Shown here: positions 34,661 through 45,000 of the stretch, in pieces
Layout: each line of letters begins with the position of its first letter
How positions within the stretch are numbered: position 1 is the first letter of the stretch
From: Microbulbifer celer
Lineage (GTDB): Bacteria; Pseudomonadota; Gammaproteobacteria; Pseudomonadales; Cellvibrionaceae
NCBI RefSeq assembly: GCF_020991125.1
Contig: NZ_CP087715.1
Span: 1-64,000 of the forward strand
DNA length: 64,000 nucleotides
Direction: 5' to 3'
Notes under the pieces: generated by a model
The model's database searches: none
Told to the model about the DNA's origin: nothing
Seen by the model: the letters and a program-made list of their open reading frames with translations, nothing else
Translations under genes and position numbers: made by a program

Positions 34661-36372
34661 GCAGGATGGATCGGGAAAGTTATGCACAGATGTTCGGCCC
34701 CACCACCGGCGACCGGGTGCGCCTCGGGGATACCGAACTCTGGCTACAGGTGGAAAAAGACTTCACCCGCTACGGCGACGAGGTGAAGTTCGGGGGTGGT
34801 AAGGTGATCCGCGATGGTATGGGACAGAGCCAGCAGCCCTCGCTGGAAACGCCGGATCTGGTGATCACCAATGCGCTGATCCTGGACTACTGGGGCGTGG
34901 TCAAAGCAGATGTGGCGGTCAACGATGGCCGCATTGTCGGCATCGGCAAGGCGGGCAATCCGGATATACAGGATGCGGTGGATATCGTGATCGGCCCGGG
35001 CACCGAGGTTATTGCCGGGGAGGGTTCTATTCTCACTGCCGGTGCCATCGATGCGCATATCCATTTTATCTGTCCACAACAGGTGGAAGAGGCGCTGATG
35101 TCCGGAGTCACCACCATGATCGGCGGCGGTACCGGACCGGCTACCGGCACCAACGCCACTACCTGCACGCCGGGGCCGTGGAATATCGGCAAGATGCTAC
35201 AGGCCACCGACAGCCTGCCAATGAATTTCGGATTTCTCGGCAAGGGCAATGCGAGCCTGCCGGAAGCTTTGGCAGAGCAGCTGGAAGCCGGCGCCTGCGG
35301 ACTCAAACTGCACGAGGACTGGGGCACCACACCTGCGGCCATCGACTGTTGCCTGGCGGTAGCGGACAAGTACGACGTACAGGTGGCGATCCACACCGAT
35401 ACCCTGAACGAGTCGGGGTTTGTGGATGACACCCTGGACGCCTTCAAGGGACGCGCGATTCATACCTATCACACCGAAGGTGCCGGCGGTGGCCACGCGC
35501 CGGATATCATCAAAGCCTGTGCGTCGGAAAATGTGTTGCCGTCTTCTACCAATCCCACGCGGCCTTTTACCGTCAATACGGTAGACGAACACCTGGACAT
35601 GTTGATGGTGTGTCATCATCTGGACACCAGTATTCCAGAAGACATCGCTTTCGCGGACTCCCGGATTCGCAAGGAAACCATTGCCGCGGAAGATATCTTT
35701 CACGACCTGGGCGCCTTCAGCATGATCGCGTCGGATTCCCAGGCCATGGGGCGGGTCGGGGAAGTGATCACCCGCACCTGGCAGACTGCGCACAAAATGA
35801 AAGTGCAGCGGGGCAACCTGCCGGAAGACCGCGAGGGCGAAACCGCCGGTGCCGATAACTTCCGCGCGCGCCGCTATATTGCCAAGTACACCATCAATCC
35901 GGCGATCACCCACGGCGTCGGTCACGAAGTGGGTTCCATCGAGGTGGGCAAGTTTGCCGACCTGGTGCTGTGGAAGCCGGCATTTTTTGGCATCAAGCCC
36001 TCGCTGATTTTAAAAGGCGGCATGATCGCCGCCGCTCCCATGGGTGATCCCAACGCCTCTATTCCCACTCCGCAACCGGTGCACTACCGTCCCATGTTTG
36101 GCGCCCACGGGCTGGCCGCTGTCAAAACGTCGCTGACGTTTGTTTCCCGCGCAGCACTGGAGAACGGCGTGGCGGAACAGCTCGGTCTGCAGCGGACTCT
36201 TGCTGCGTGTATCAATACCCGCAGTGTACGTAAAAAAGACATGCTGCTGAACGACTGGCAACCGGACGTCACTGTGGATGCGCAAACCTACGAAGTGCAT
36301 GCCGACGGCGAACTGTTGACCTGCGAGCCCGCTACGGTATTGCCCCTGGCACAGCGTTACTGTTTATTCTAA
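34657..36372 (+). CDS. ureC: Urease alpha subunit (catalytic)
   Basis: This is the catalytic subunit (571 aa). All nickel and active-site residues fall at the standard Klebsiella numbering: His134 and His136 in DAHIHF, the carbamylated Lys217 in GLKLHEDWG, His246, His272, flap Cys319-His320 in VCHHLD, and Asp360 in ASDSQAMG. This predicts a fully active enzyme. The start is GTG with AGGAG upstream, overlapping ureB. Immediately after the stop lie three tandem 28-bp repeats before ureE. Confidence 0.98.
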   Translation: MSRMDRESYAQMFGPTTGDRVRLGDTELWLQVEKDFTRYGDEVKFGGGKVIRDGMGQSQQPSLETPDLVITNALILDYWGVVKADVAVNDGRIVGIGKAGNPDIQDAVDIVIGPGTEVIAGEGSILTAGAIDAHIHFICPQQVEEALMSGVTTMIGGGTGPATGTNATTCTPGPWNIGKMLQATDSLPMNFGFLGKGNASLPEALAEQLEAGACGLKLHEDWGTTPAAIDCCLAVADKYDVQVAIHTDTLNESGFVDDTLDAFKGRAIHTYHTEGAGGGHAPDIIKACASENVLPSSTNPTRPFTVNTVDEHLDMLMVCHHLDTSIPEDIAFADSRIRKETIAAEDIFHDLGAFSMIASDSQAMGRVGEVITRTWQTAHKMKVQRGNLPEDREGETAGADNFRARRYIAKYTINPAITHGVGHEVGSIEVGKFADLVLWKPAFFGIKPSLILKGGMIAAAPMGDPNASIPTPQPVHYRPMFGAHGLAAVKTSLTFVSRAALENGVAEQLGLQRTLAACINTRSVRKKDMLLNDWQPDVTVDAQTYEVHADGELLTCEPATVLPLAQRYCLF

Positions 36373-36454
36373 GTCGTGCGTTCAGGACTGTTTACTTTAA
36401 GTCGTGCGTTCAGGACTGTTTATTTCGGGTAGTTGTTCAAGACTGTCTGCTCTG
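36371..36454 (+). repeat. Three 28-bp tandem repeats between ureC and ureE
   Basis: Units start at 36371, 36399 and 36427. The first two are nearly identical (AAGTCGTGCGTTCAGGACTG core) and the third is degenerate (TTGTTCAAGACTGTCTG). The repeat phase extends back into the last bases of ureC (CTGTTTATTCTAA). The units abut with no spacers, so this is not a CRISPR. They fill the only sizeable gap inside the urease operon. Confidence 0.75.
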
Positions 36455-36472
36455 ATTACGTGAGGAGTACTT

Positions 36473-36949
36473 GTGACCTTGGAAGTTTATCAACGCCTCG
36501 GGCGCGATGCGCAGATCAATACGGAATTCCGGCTGGTGCTGAATCACCTGCAACGGGACAAGGGCAGATTGCGCGCACGCGCCTGCGATGGCAGTGAGGT
36601 GCGTATTTTTCTCGAGCGCGGTAAGCCGCTTCAGGTGGGAGAAATACTGCGCAGCCAGTGTGGAAAAAATATCGAGGTATGTGGTGCAGAAGAACCGGTC
36701 ACTACCGCGCGTTGCGCAGACTGGGAAACGTTCAGCCGCGCCTGTTATCACCTCGGCAATCGCCATGTGAAACTGCAGGTTGGTGAGCGCTGGCTGCGTA
36801 TCGTGCCCGATCATGTACTGGAAGAGATGCTCGAACTGCTGGGCCTACAGCTACAGCACGAGAATGCAGTATTTATTCCGGAATCCGGTGCTTACAGCGC
36901 CGGTCACGCTCATGCGCATGATGATACTCATGAGCATCACCATCACTGA
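36473..36949 (+). CDS. ureE: Urease nickel metallochaperone UreE
   Basis: UreE (158 aa) binds nickel and supplies it to the UreDFG complex. The N-terminal domain begins VTLEVYQRL, and the metal-binding domain has CYHLGNRHVKLQV near residue 90. The C-terminus is a His-rich tail ([14 protein letters not shown]) that can bind additional nickel. The start is a GTG with GAGGAG upstream. The gene overlaps the start of ureF. Confidence 0.95.
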   Translation: MTLEVYQRLGRDAQINTEFRLVLNHLQRDKGRLRARACDGSEVRIFLERGKPLQVGEILRSQCGKNIEVCGAEEPVTTARCADWETFSRACYHLGNRHVKLQVGERWLRIVPDHVLEEMLELLGLQLQHENAVFIPESGAYSAGHAHAHDDTHEHHHH

Positions 36950-37604
36950 CCGCGCCCTGCTGCGATTGTTGCAGCTCTCCAGTGCCAGCCTGCCGGTGGG
37001 CGGATATGCCTTTTCCCAGGGGCTGGAGTTTGCCATTGAAGCCGGTTGGGTGCGCAACCTCAAAGAGACCCGCGAGTGGCTGTCGCTACAACTGCACGAC
37101 GCCCTCGCCCAGGTGGACTGCGCCATTTTATTGCGTTGTCTGCATGCGCTGGAAAAGGCGGGCATTGCACAACTGCATTACTGGAATCAGTACGCGCTCG
37201 CCTGTCGGGAAACCCGCGAACTGCGCCTGACCGATACTGCCACCGGCAGCGCATTGATCCGCCTGTTGCGACAGCTGGGGATTGATCCACAAATACAGAC
37301 CGAGGAAGTCAGCTTCGTCGCCGCCTTTGCCGTCGCTGCACACCACTGGCAGATACCGGAAGAGGCTGCCGCGCTGGGTCTGGTGTGGTCCTGGCTGGAA
37401 AACCAGGTCGCCGCCGCCACCAAGCTGGTACCCCTGGGGCAGACCCTGGCGCAGCAGTTGATTGGCGAGATCCAGCATGAAGTACCTGCTGCCATCGCCC
37501 GTGCCCGTCAGTTGCAAGACTGGGAACTGGGTGCCGGTCTCCCGGCCCTGGCCATCGCCAGCGCCCGTCACGAAACCCAGTACACACGCCTTTTCAGGTC
37601 CTGA
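36930..37604 (+). CDS. ureF: Urease accessory protein UreF
   Basis: UreF (224 aa) activates UreG GTPase during nickel insertion. It has [21 protein letters not shown] near residue 10 and [17 protein letters not shown] at the end, both typical. I chose ATG 36930, just inside the ureE end, because it gives the normal length; further in-frame ATGs at 36912, 36918 and 36921 are possible, and none has a clear ribosome binding site. Translation is probably coupled to ureE. Confidence 0.93.
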   Translation: MSITITDRALLRLLQLSSASLPVGGYAFSQGLEFAIEAGWVRNLKETREWLSLQLHDALAQVDCAILLRCLHALEKAGIAQLHYWNQYALACRETRELRLTDTATGSALIRLLRQLGIDPQIQTEEVSFVAAFAVAAHHWQIPEEAAALGLVWSWLENQVAAATKLVPLGQTLAQQLIGEIQHEVPAAIARARQLQDWELGAGLPALAIASARHETQYTRLFRS

Positions 37605-37627
37605 CAAAAAATCCACGGGAGTTATTT

Positions 37628-38269
37628 ATGCCTGCATCCCACAAACAGACACTGCGCGTCGGTATTGGCGGTCCGGTCGGCTCCGGAAAAACCGCGCTGC
37701 TGCGGGAACTCTGCGCCGCCATGCGCGCGTACTATGAGATCGCCGTTGTTACCAATGACATCTACACCCAGGAAGACGCCCAGTTTCTAACCCGCCACGA
37801 AGCGCTCGAAGGCGACCGCATTCTCGGCGTAGAAACCGGTGGCTGCCCCCACACCGCCATCCGTGAAGACGCCTCCATGAACCTCGCCGCCATTGATCAA
37901 CTGATCGCCCGTCATGGCGACCTGGACGTAGTGTTCGTCGAAAGCGGCGGTGACAACCTCAGCGCCACCTTCAGCCCGGAACTCTCCGACCTCACCATCT
38001 ACGTCATCGACGTCTCTGCCGGAGACAAAATTCCCAGAAAAGGCGGCCCCGGTATTACCCGCTCCGACCTGTTGATCATCAATAAAATCGACCTGGCCCC
38101 CCTGGTCGGCGCATCCCTGGACGTTATGGACCGGGATGCCAGAAAAATGCGCGGCGAGCGCCCGTTTGTATTCAGCAACCTGAAAGCACAGCAAGGTTTG
38201 AAAGAGATTATCCAGTTCATCGTGCGTGAAGGCATGCTGGAAGAAAAGCAGATCCCGGCTATCGTTTGA
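37628..38269 (+). CDS. ureG: Urease accessory GTPase UreG
   Basis: UreG (213 aa) hydrolyses GTP to drive nickel delivery. The P-loop [12 protein letters not shown] is at about residues 15-26, the nickel site Cys-Pro-His in [13 protein letters not shown] near residue 76, and [11 protein letters not shown] near 156. The length is standard. It is followed by a small His-rich membrane protein gene that may belong to the operon. Confidence 0.97.
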   Translation: MPASHKQTLRVGIGGPVGSGKTALLRELCAAMRAYYEIAVVTNDIYTQEDAQFLTRHEALEGDRILGVETGGCPHTAIREDASMNLAAIDQLIARHGDLDVVFVESGGDNLSATFSPELSDLTIYVIDVSAGDKIPRKGGPGITRSDLLIINKIDLAPLVGASLDVMDRDARKMRGERPFVFSNLKAQQGLKEIIQFIVREGMLEEKQIPAIV

Positions 38270-38314
38270 TCCAGCACTATCCATCAAAGCCCGCAAATAG
38301 TAATAGAGGAAACA

Positions 38315-38524
38315 ATGAAGTTAAAAAAACTCGCGACACATTTTTCCACAATGGCACTTGCGACCGTGAGCCTGTTCACCCAGGCCCACGAAGGCCACGC
38401 TCCTCCGGGTGTAGTGCACGAGTTACACCACATACTGTGGGTAGCGATGGCACTGGCAGTCAGCGCCATCGCCGTATTCCTGATCCGGAAAAGCAGCAAG
38501 TCAAAGAATAAAACACCGGACTAA
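38315..38524 (+). CDS. Small His-rich membrane protein, HupE/UreJ-like fragment family
   Basis: This is a 69-aa protein after ureG. A signal peptide probably ends at FTQA, leaving a mature N-terminus HEGHAPPGVVHELHHILW with five His, then one membrane helix (VAMALAVSAIAVFLI) and a basic tail. The spacing of His and the VHELHHILW element resemble the start of HupE/UreJ nickel permeases, which are far longer (about 200 aa). It may be a miniature nickel-binding protein or a relic. ATG 38315 has AGAGGAAAC upstream. Confidence 0.65.
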   Translation: MKLKKLATHFSTMALATVSLFTQAHEGHAPPGVVHELHHILWVAMALAVSAIAVFLIRKSSKSKNKTPD

Positions 38525-38650
38525 AGGCGACGAAGGTCCAGAGTTGAAGTGAAGGCAAGGTACCGGGTTCGATCCTGAAAACCGTTACCCGGCGCTTTGC
38601 CGCCAGCAAGGCAACTTAACTTTGAGCCCGAGCCGGAATATCACCAAAAG

Positions 38651-39049
38651 CTATTCTGGTGATCCAGCCCGCTGTTTGAGCTTGTGCCCAACCTGGACAA
38701 TCGCGGCAATCGCCGGTTTCAATTCTGCGCCCAGTTCACTCAAGCGATACTCCACACTGGGCGGTGACGTCGGCATCACCTCCCGGATCACCACACCCCG
38801 TTGCTCCAGCTGCTTGAGTCGCGTTGTGAGCATTTTCGCCGAAATCCCAGGAATATCACTCTTCAACTCGGTGAACCGCCGAGCCCGCTCGCTCAGAAAC
38901 CAGATGATGTTCGGTGTCCAGGCGCCACCAATCACTTCCAGACAAGTACTCAGCGGACAACTTTCCGGCGGCGCTTCCACCGGGTTTTTTCGTCGTGGCA
39001 GCACGGCTATTTCCCTCACTGTTCCTATTGGATGAGCTCCGGAAAACAC
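38651..39049 (-). CDS. HxlR-family transcriptional regulator
   Basis: This is a winged-helix regulator of 132 aa. CPLSTCLEVIGGAWTPNIIWFL near residue 31, RRFTELKSDIPGISAKMLTTRLKQLE (recognition helix) and PPSVEYRLSELG (wing) are diagnostic. Cys residues near the N-terminus could sense electrophiles, as in some relatives. The start codon is uncertain: GTG 39049 is the longest reading, and later GTG codons are possible. It diverges from a nitronate monooxygenase gene across palindromic GGTTACC sites, its likely operators. Confidence 0.88.
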   Translation of the reverse strand: MFSGAHPIGTVREIAVLPRRKNPVEAPPESCPLSTCLEVIGGAWTPNIIWFLSERARRFTELKSDIPGISAKMLTTRLKQLEQRGVVIREVMPTSPPSVEYRLSELGAELKPAIAAIVQVGHKLKQRAGSPE

Positions 39050-39051
39050 CC

Positions 39052-39132
39052 GGTTACCACCAGGTAACCAGGTTTCCGGTTCGTAACCACATATTCTAGT
39101 TACAAAGCTTCCATTAGTATATTTTGGTAACT
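39052..39132. promoter_or_regulatory. Candidate HxlR operators in the divergent region
   Basis: A perfect inverted repeat GGTTACC-ACCA-GGTAACC lies at 39052-39069. A second, GGTT-CGT-AACC, is at 39078-39088. Further half-sites are TAGTTAC near 39097-39103 and GGTAACT at 39126-39132. The sites cover both start regions, which suits autoregulation plus control of the monooxygenase gene. Confidence 0.6.
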
Positions 39133-39179
39133 TGCGGCGCTAGACTGCCTGCCGAACACATCCGCCAGGGAGAGCATTT

Positions 39180-40280
39180 ATGCCGCGAGAAGATTTCCGT
39201 GATACCTCAGATAATCAGGTTTTACAGACATTGGGGCTGACCTATCCGATATTGCAGGGACCGTTCGGTAGCGGTCACTCCAGCGCCGAACTGGCGGCCG
39301 CGGTGTCGAATGCTGGCGGCCTCGGTGCCTACGGCGCCCAACACCTTTCCGGTGAGGAAATCCTGCAGCTCGCTGCGGATATACGCGGCCGTACGGACCG
39401 ACCGTTCAATCTCAATCTGTGGGTTCCGCGCGCAAAAGAATGGGGAGAACCCAGTAGCGAAGCGCGCGAACAGGCCTACCTGCAACAGCTCGCCCCCTTC
39501 TATCGAGAATCGTCCCTGCCGTTGCCGACGCAGGCAGAAAATACACTGCACAGCTACCGTGAACAGATCGAGGCGGTGCTTGACGCGCGGCCAGCGGTAT
39601 TCAGTTTTGTCTTCGGCATTCCCGAGGCTGAAATACTGAAGCGTTGCGCCGAGCGCGGTATTAAAACCCTGGGTGCCGCAACCACCGTGGCGGAAGCAGT
39701 GGCTCTGGAGAGGGCCGGGGTGGATATGGTCATTGCCTCGGGACTGGAAGCCGGCGGGCATCGGCCAGCTTTTTTGACGGAGCCGGAGCCGCGCTCACTA
39801 CTGACCACATTCGCCCTGTTACCCCAGGTGCGCGATGCGGTATCCATACCGGTGATTGCTGCCGGCGGTATTGCAGACAATCGCGGCGTGCGAGCGGCCT
39901 TGGCCCTGGGGGCGGATGCGGTACAGGTGGGCACCGCGTTTCTCGCCTGTGAAGAATCCGGTGCCAGTGGGTTGCACAAGCAACTGCTGCGAAAAAAGGA
40001 CGGTGTGGATACGGTCATGACCCGGGTGGTTTCCGGGCGTATGGCCCGCTATATCCGCAACCGTTTGACCGAGGCCAGCGCCGGCTGGGCCGATCCGGCA
40101 CTGCCTTACCCACTGCAGATGTCTGTGATGCGTCCGCTGTCACGCGCGTCCATAGCCAGCAACAACCCCGATTTTGCCACCCTGGCGGCCGGCCAGGTAA
40201 CCGGTCTCAGCCAACATATTCATGCGGCGGAACTGATGGCCGCGCTCGTCGGCGAACCGGTTGCAGGCCCGGGCACCTGA
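39180..40280 (+). CDS. Nitronate monooxygenase
   Basis: This is an FMN-dependent TIM-barrel enzyme (366 aa) that oxidises nitronates such as propionate 3-nitronate, a detoxifying role. Visible motifs are YPILQGPFGSGHSSAELAAAVSNAGGLGAYGA, the substrate/FMN segment ASGLEAGGHR near residue 185 with the catalytic His, and IAAGGIADNRGVRAALALGADAVQVGTAF near 225-253 for FMN phosphate. Divergent HxlR regulator and palindromes suggest inducible expression. A GST gene follows. Confidence 0.9.
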   Translation: MPREDFRDTSDNQVLQTLGLTYPILQGPFGSGHSSAELAAAVSNAGGLGAYGAQHLSGEEILQLAADIRGRTDRPFNLNLWVPRAKEWGEPSSEAREQAYLQQLAPFYRESSLPLPTQAENTLHSYREQIEAVLDARPAVFSFVFGIPEAEILKRCAERGIKTLGAATTVAEAVALERAGVDMVIASGLEAGGHRPAFLTEPEPRSLLTTFALLPQVRDAVSIPVIAAGGIADNRGVRAALALGADAVQVGTAFLACEESGASGLHKQLLRKKDGVDTVMTRVVSGRMARYIRNRLTEASAGWADPALPYPLQMSVMRPLSRASIASNNPDFATLAAGQVTGLSQHIHAAELMAALVGEPVAGPGT

Positions 40281-40361
40281 TCACTCAACCCCCGATTGCA
40301 GTAATTAAACGCAGCCCTTAATGATAACCCTGCGTTGTAACCCTCAAGAAAGGATGAAACC

Positions 40362-40967
40362 ATGTACAAACTGTATTACATGCCCGGAGCCTGCTCGCGT
40401 GCGATTCACGCCCTGCTGTTGGATCTCGGTCAGCCAGTGGAGCTGATTGCACGGGATTCGGTAGCGGATTTCCAGGAGATCAATCCGACCAACCAGGTCC
40501 CGGTGCTGGTCGACGGTGATCTGGTACTGCGGGAAGGTGCAGCTATCGTCCTGCATCTGCTGAACAAGCACGGCGACGCGGAGCAGCAAGGCGCTATCGA
40601 GCAGCAGGCAGAATTCAATCAGTGGTTGATGTTTGCCAATGCTACATTGCATCCAGCCTACAGCTTGCTGTTTTTTGCCAGCCGCGGCCTCGAAACGGAG
40701 GCGGCGAAAGAAGAGGTGTTGCAGAAAGCCGCGGCGCGGGTTTCAGGTCTGTGGAATATTGTCGAGCAGCGCCTGACGGAGAGATCCGTTGTCTGCGGTG
40801 ATAAAGTTTCTGCCGTTGATATGATGCTGGCGGTCTACGCCAACTGGGGAAATTATTTTCCGCTGGATATCCAGCTCGGAGAGAATACCCACCGGCTCCT
40901 GCAGCGGGTTGCGGAATATCCCGCATTTGCGCAGGCTGTGGAGGCGGAGGAAGCCGTCGCAGCCTGA
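40362..40967 (+). CDS. Glutathione S-transferase family protein
   Basis: This is a cytosolic GST-type protein (201 aa). The thioredoxin-fold N-terminal domain begins YKLYYMPGACSRAIHALL, with a PGACS active-site region as in beta/theta-like bacterial GSTs, and NPTNQVPVL-like cis-Pro and REGAAIVLHLL segments. A helical C-terminal domain follows. The site AAGGATG lies upstream of ATG 40362. It may act with the preceding monooxygenase in detoxification (inference). Confidence 0.88.
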   Translation: MYKLYYMPGACSRAIHALLLDLGQPVELIARDSVADFQEINPTNQVPVLVDGDLVLREGAAIVLHLLNKHGDAEQQGAIEQQAEFNQWLMFANATLHPAYSLLFFASRGLETEAAKEEVLQKAAARVSGLWNIVEQRLTERSVVCGDKVSAVDMMLAVYANWGNYFPLDIQLGENTHRLLQRVAEYPAFAQAVEAEEAVAA

Positions 40968-41005
40968 TCGTCTATCGGCGTGATTTGCCGGTATGATTAT
41001 TGGTG

Positions 41006-41030
41006 CAGGGGAGGCGTCTCGCCTCCTCTG
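41006..41030. terminator. Hairpin between convergent gst and response-regulator genes
   Basis: An 11-bp stem CAGGGGAGGCG/CGCCTCCTCTG with one G-T pair and a TCT loop lies between the convergent stop codons. It lacks a T-tract, so function as a terminator is uncertain. Confidence 0.45.
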
Positions 41031-41087
41031 TACATGCACGTTATTGCATAATCGCGTTTATCAATTTTGCGGCCGCATTGTGCAGCA

Positions 41088-42059
41088 TCAGCTGTCCGGG
41101 TTCAGCGCCCGAATCGCAATCCCCGCCGCTGCGGTCCGGTTTTCCACCCCGAGTTTGGAGAAAATTCCCTCGAGGTGCTTGTTGACGGTGCGCGGACTGA
41201 CCGCCAGGATCTCTCCGATTTCCCGGTTCGTCTTGCCATTGGCAATCCAGAACAGCACTTCCGATTCCCGTTTTGTCAGTGACAGTTTCCCGCGTAAAAC
41301 CTCCTCCCCCGCAGGCCCGCCATCATCCAGCAGCTTCAGCAGAAACGTATTGCCATCCCGCCGCTCGATATACACCACCGCCAGTGGTTTGTTCAGTCCC
41401 GTCAGCTTCAGTTTCTTACCCGCCCCGGGATTACGGGAAAGCCACACCCCGAGGTCCGCAATCATCTGTCGTTGCAAATCGCTTTCAATCGCCCCCGCGC
41501 TACTCAACAGGGCGTAAGTCTGTGGCGTCGCCCAGTGCATGCGGCCGTCGATATCCACCGTAAACAGAAATTGTCCAGTTGAGTCCAGGGCCTGATGGGC
41601 ACTGGATGTCAGGCGCGCATTGTTGAGGTGTACCTTCATGCGCGCCAGCAACTCATTCGGCTGGATGGGCTTGGTCAGGTAATCCACGCCACCGCTTTCC
41701 AGTCCGCGCACGATATCCTCCGAATCCGTCAGTCCGGTCATGAACATCACCGGGATGGAAGCCAGTGCCGGATCCGCTTTCAGCAGCCGGCAGGTTTCAA
41801 ACCCATCCAGCCCCGGCATCACCGCATCCAGTAGAATCATGTCCGGTCGCAGGCGACGGGCAATATTCAGTGCCTGGCTGCCATCCAGCGCCACCAGCAC
41901 ATCGATACCTGCCTGTTCCAGGGTGTCATTGATCAGGCTCAGGGTATCTGGGGAATCATCCACCACCAGCACAATATCGCCAGCGCGGGTATCTGTGCCT
42001 CCCACGGTAGATTCGGTTTCTTCGGCGGTAGTTGGAGGAGGGGTGCTGTGAGTACTCAT
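41088..42059 (-). CDS. LuxR/NarL-type response regulator
   Basis: This is a 323-aa regulator. The receiver domain is at about residues 28-145 (VLVVDDSPDT, phospho-Asp in MILLDAVMPG, Lys in YLTKPIQP). A middle PAS-like segment (FLFTVDIDGRMHWATP) follows. The C-terminal LuxR helix-turn-helix (TKRESEVLFWIANGKTNREIGEILAVSPRTVNKHL) binds DNA. Its ATG overlaps the TGA of the hybrid kinase gene, so the two are translated together. Homologous pairs sit beside urea transport genes, which suggests control of the urt genes (inference). Confidence 0.9.
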   Translation of the reverse strand: MSTHSTPPPTTAEETESTVGGTDTRAGDIVLVVDDSPDTLSLINDTLEQAGIDVLVALDGSQALNIARRLRPDMILLDAVMPGLDGFETCRLLKADPALASIPVMFMTGLTDSEDIVRGLESGGVDYLTKPIQPNELLARMKVHLNNARLTSSAHQALDSTGQFLFTVDIDGRMHWATPQTYALLSSAGAIESDLQRQMIADLGVWLSRNPGAGKKLKLTGLNKPLAVVYIERRDGNTFLLKLLDDGGPAGEEVLRGKLSLTKRESEVLFWIANGKTNREIGEILAVSPRTVNKHLEGIFSKLGVENRTAAAGIAIRALNPDS

Positions 42060-45000
42060 TGGGATTCCTCGGATTCCAGAGCTTCGCTCAACTGTTCAAA
42101 GCGCATGGTGTCGGCCAGTTGGCGGAAGTGTTCGATGCGGACGCTGTCGGTGATGTGTTCGCTGGCCAAGCGGTCCAGGGTTTTGTGTACGCCGCTGCGG
42201 TAGCCGATACGGGCATAGGCCAGCAGATCTGCCAGTAGTGGATGCTGCGGCAGCGGTGTGGCCGCCTGTCCGCTGCGCGCATCGGCGGCACTGGGCATCG
42301 GTACTGCGCTGTAGCGCCAGGTCAGTGACAGCAAGCGCGCCAGGGTGTCGAACAGTTTCTGGTTTACCAGGGGCTTTACCAGGTAGTCATCGTGGGCGGC
42401 GACGTGCTCGCCGGGTTTGAGGTGGCGTTCCTGGGCATCGGCCGACAACATCACTATGGGCACTTTGATCTGCTGTCGACGCAGCTGCTCTGCCAGTGCC
42501 AGTCCATCCTGGCCGGGCATGGTGACATCCAGCAAAAAGAGATCCGGTTGCTGGCGCTGGATCTGGGCCAGGCAGTCCTCCGCACTTTGCGCTTCCATCA
42601 GGGAGAAACCCAGCGGTGCGAGCAGGTCCGCGATCAGTCCGCGGTGCAGGGGTTCGTCGTCCACTACCATCACGCTGCGTCGCGGACCTTCGTAGCCGGT
42701 GATACAGCGCGCGGGTGTATCGTGATGGCGATTCGGCTCCACCCAGGACAGCAGCAGGGAAACCGTGAAGCGGCTGCCTTCCCCCGGTGTGCTTTCCAGG
42801 CGCAATTCCCCGCCCATGATTTCCGTGAGCAGATAGGCGATGGTGAGCCCCAGGCCGGTGCCGGCAATACTCGGAGTCTGTCCGTTACGCACCCGTTCGA
42901 AGGGTTTGAGGATGCGCGCCTGATCTTCCGGATGGATACCCACCCCGGTATCGGCAATAGTGAACTCGGCTACCTGATTGCGATAGCGGATGTGGAAGTC
43001 CACCTGCCCCTGGCGGGTATATTTTATTGCATTGGAGAGCAGGTTGATCAGTATCTGCCGCAGGCGCTTTTCATCGGCGATCACCGTCGATGGCAGCGGA
43101 CTGTGGATATGGCAGTGCATTTGGATGCCCTTTGCCTGGGCTTGGGGCCGGAACATCTCCACCATCTGCTCCAGCAGCTCCGGCAGGCGCACATGGTTGC
43201 GATAGATATCCAGTCGTCCCGCCTCGATCTTGGAAATATCCAGCAGCCCCTCAATCAGGTCGGTCAGGTATTCTCCGCTGCGCTTGATGATACGCAAACC
43301 ATTGCGGTGTTTTTCCGCAATGTCCTGCTGCTGGTTCAGCAGTTGTGCATAACCGAGAATCGATTGTAGCGGCGTGCGCAGCTCGTGGCTGATACCGGAG
43401 AGGTAGCGGCTCTTGGCACTGTTGGCGCGGTCCGCCTGCTCCTTGGCTTGCTGCAGCGCGCGATCGGTCTCTTTGTGTGCCTCAATTTCATTGAGCAGCA
43501 GGCGGGTCTGACGGTTGGACTCCATCTGTGCCACCACGCGGCTGTCGTGGGTGAGCAGAAACAGCCACGCCAGCACCCCGGCAATCAGCAGCAGTAACAC
43601 GAACAGCGTCCACAGGGCCTGTTGCAGCAGCGCCGCTTCGTCCGCGGTAGCCGGCTGCATCTGGCCGTAGACCAGTGACAACACTCCGGCGATACAGACG
43701 CTGGCACCCAGTAGCAGCAGGGCAAACCGCCCCAGGCGCGACGCCACCCCGCGCACCACCTGCTCGGGTACCAGCATTCTCAGCAGCGCCATAAACTGGT
43801 GAGAGAAATGCGCATCCGGTTTGCACGCATCCATACAGCGGGAGTCCAGCGAGCAGCACAGGGAGCAGATGGGGCCCTGGTAGGCGGGGCAGTGGCTCAT
43901 ATCCGCCGGTTCGAAACGGTTCTCGCAGATACAGCAGGTCTGGGCACTGTGGATGATCGCCGCGGTGTGCGGCGGATCTTCATCCAGAAAATCCCGATGG
44001 CGGGCGAGATAGAACTGTCCGCGGGTAATGACACCCAATAGCGGCACCATCACAAAGCAGATACCGAGACTGATAAAGCTGGCGAAGTGCTTTGGCCCGT
44101 CTCCCAGGTGGCCGAGATAACACACAACACCAATTGCGGATGCCAGCAGCATCGAGCCCACACCCACCGGATTGACGTCATACAGGTGAGAGCGTTTGAA
44201 CTCCACATAGGACGGACTGATCCCCAGGGGCTTGTTGATCATCAGGTCCGCCGCCAGGCAGCCCAGCCAGCTGATGGCCAACAGGGAGAATATCCCCAGG
44301 ACACCCTCCAGCGCGCGGTAGATTCCCAGCTCCATCAGGATCAGCGCAATGCTCACATTGAATACCAGCCACACTACCCGTCCCGGGTGACTGCGGGTGA
44401 GACGGGAGAAAAAGTTCGACCAGGCAATAGAACCGGCATAGGCGTTGGTGACATTGATCTTCATCTGCGAGATCACCACCATCACCCCGGCCAGAATCAG
44501 TGCCATGGTGGGAGACTGGGTGAGATAGTTGAACACCATCTGGTACATGTACACCGGATCCGCTGCCTCAAGGCTCGATGCCCCCCCGGTAATCGCCAGG
44601 TAGGCGAGAAAGGACCCGAACAGCATCTTGATTATCCCGATCATAACCCAGCCCGGCCCCGCGAGGGTCAGCCAGAACCACCAGCGCGCGCGGTTCTCCC
44701 GGGTTTTTTCCGGCATAAAGCGCAGGTAATCCACCTGCTCCCCAATCTGCGCCACCATGGCAAAAAATACCGCGCTGGCAGCGCCGAACAGCATCCAGTT
44801 GAAGTGGCCACTGTCAGGGTTGTGCTGCGGCGCAAAGCGGGTCCAGTCCTCCACCCGCGCGATCTCAAACCAGGCTGCAATACCCAATGCCAGACATTGC
44901 AGCAACAACCACAGGGGCTGGGTGCCGATCTGAAACTTGCTCACCGTGCGGATGCCGTGGGTCACGACGGGAATCACCGCCACCGCACACAGGATATAGC

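Noticed and set aside
36371..36454. Short regularly spaced repeats that could suggest a CRISPR array
   Set aside because: The units abut with no spacers, there are only three, and no cas genes are present.
38548..38590. tRNA-like T-loop GGTTCGATCC after the urease operon
   Set aside because: No acceptor, D or anticodon stems can be paired around it, so it is not a tRNA and is probably chance.
38622..39035. 137-codon plus-strand frame opposite the HxlR gene
   Set aside because: The minus strand encodes a clear HxlR winged-helix protein; the plus-strand reading shows no family features.
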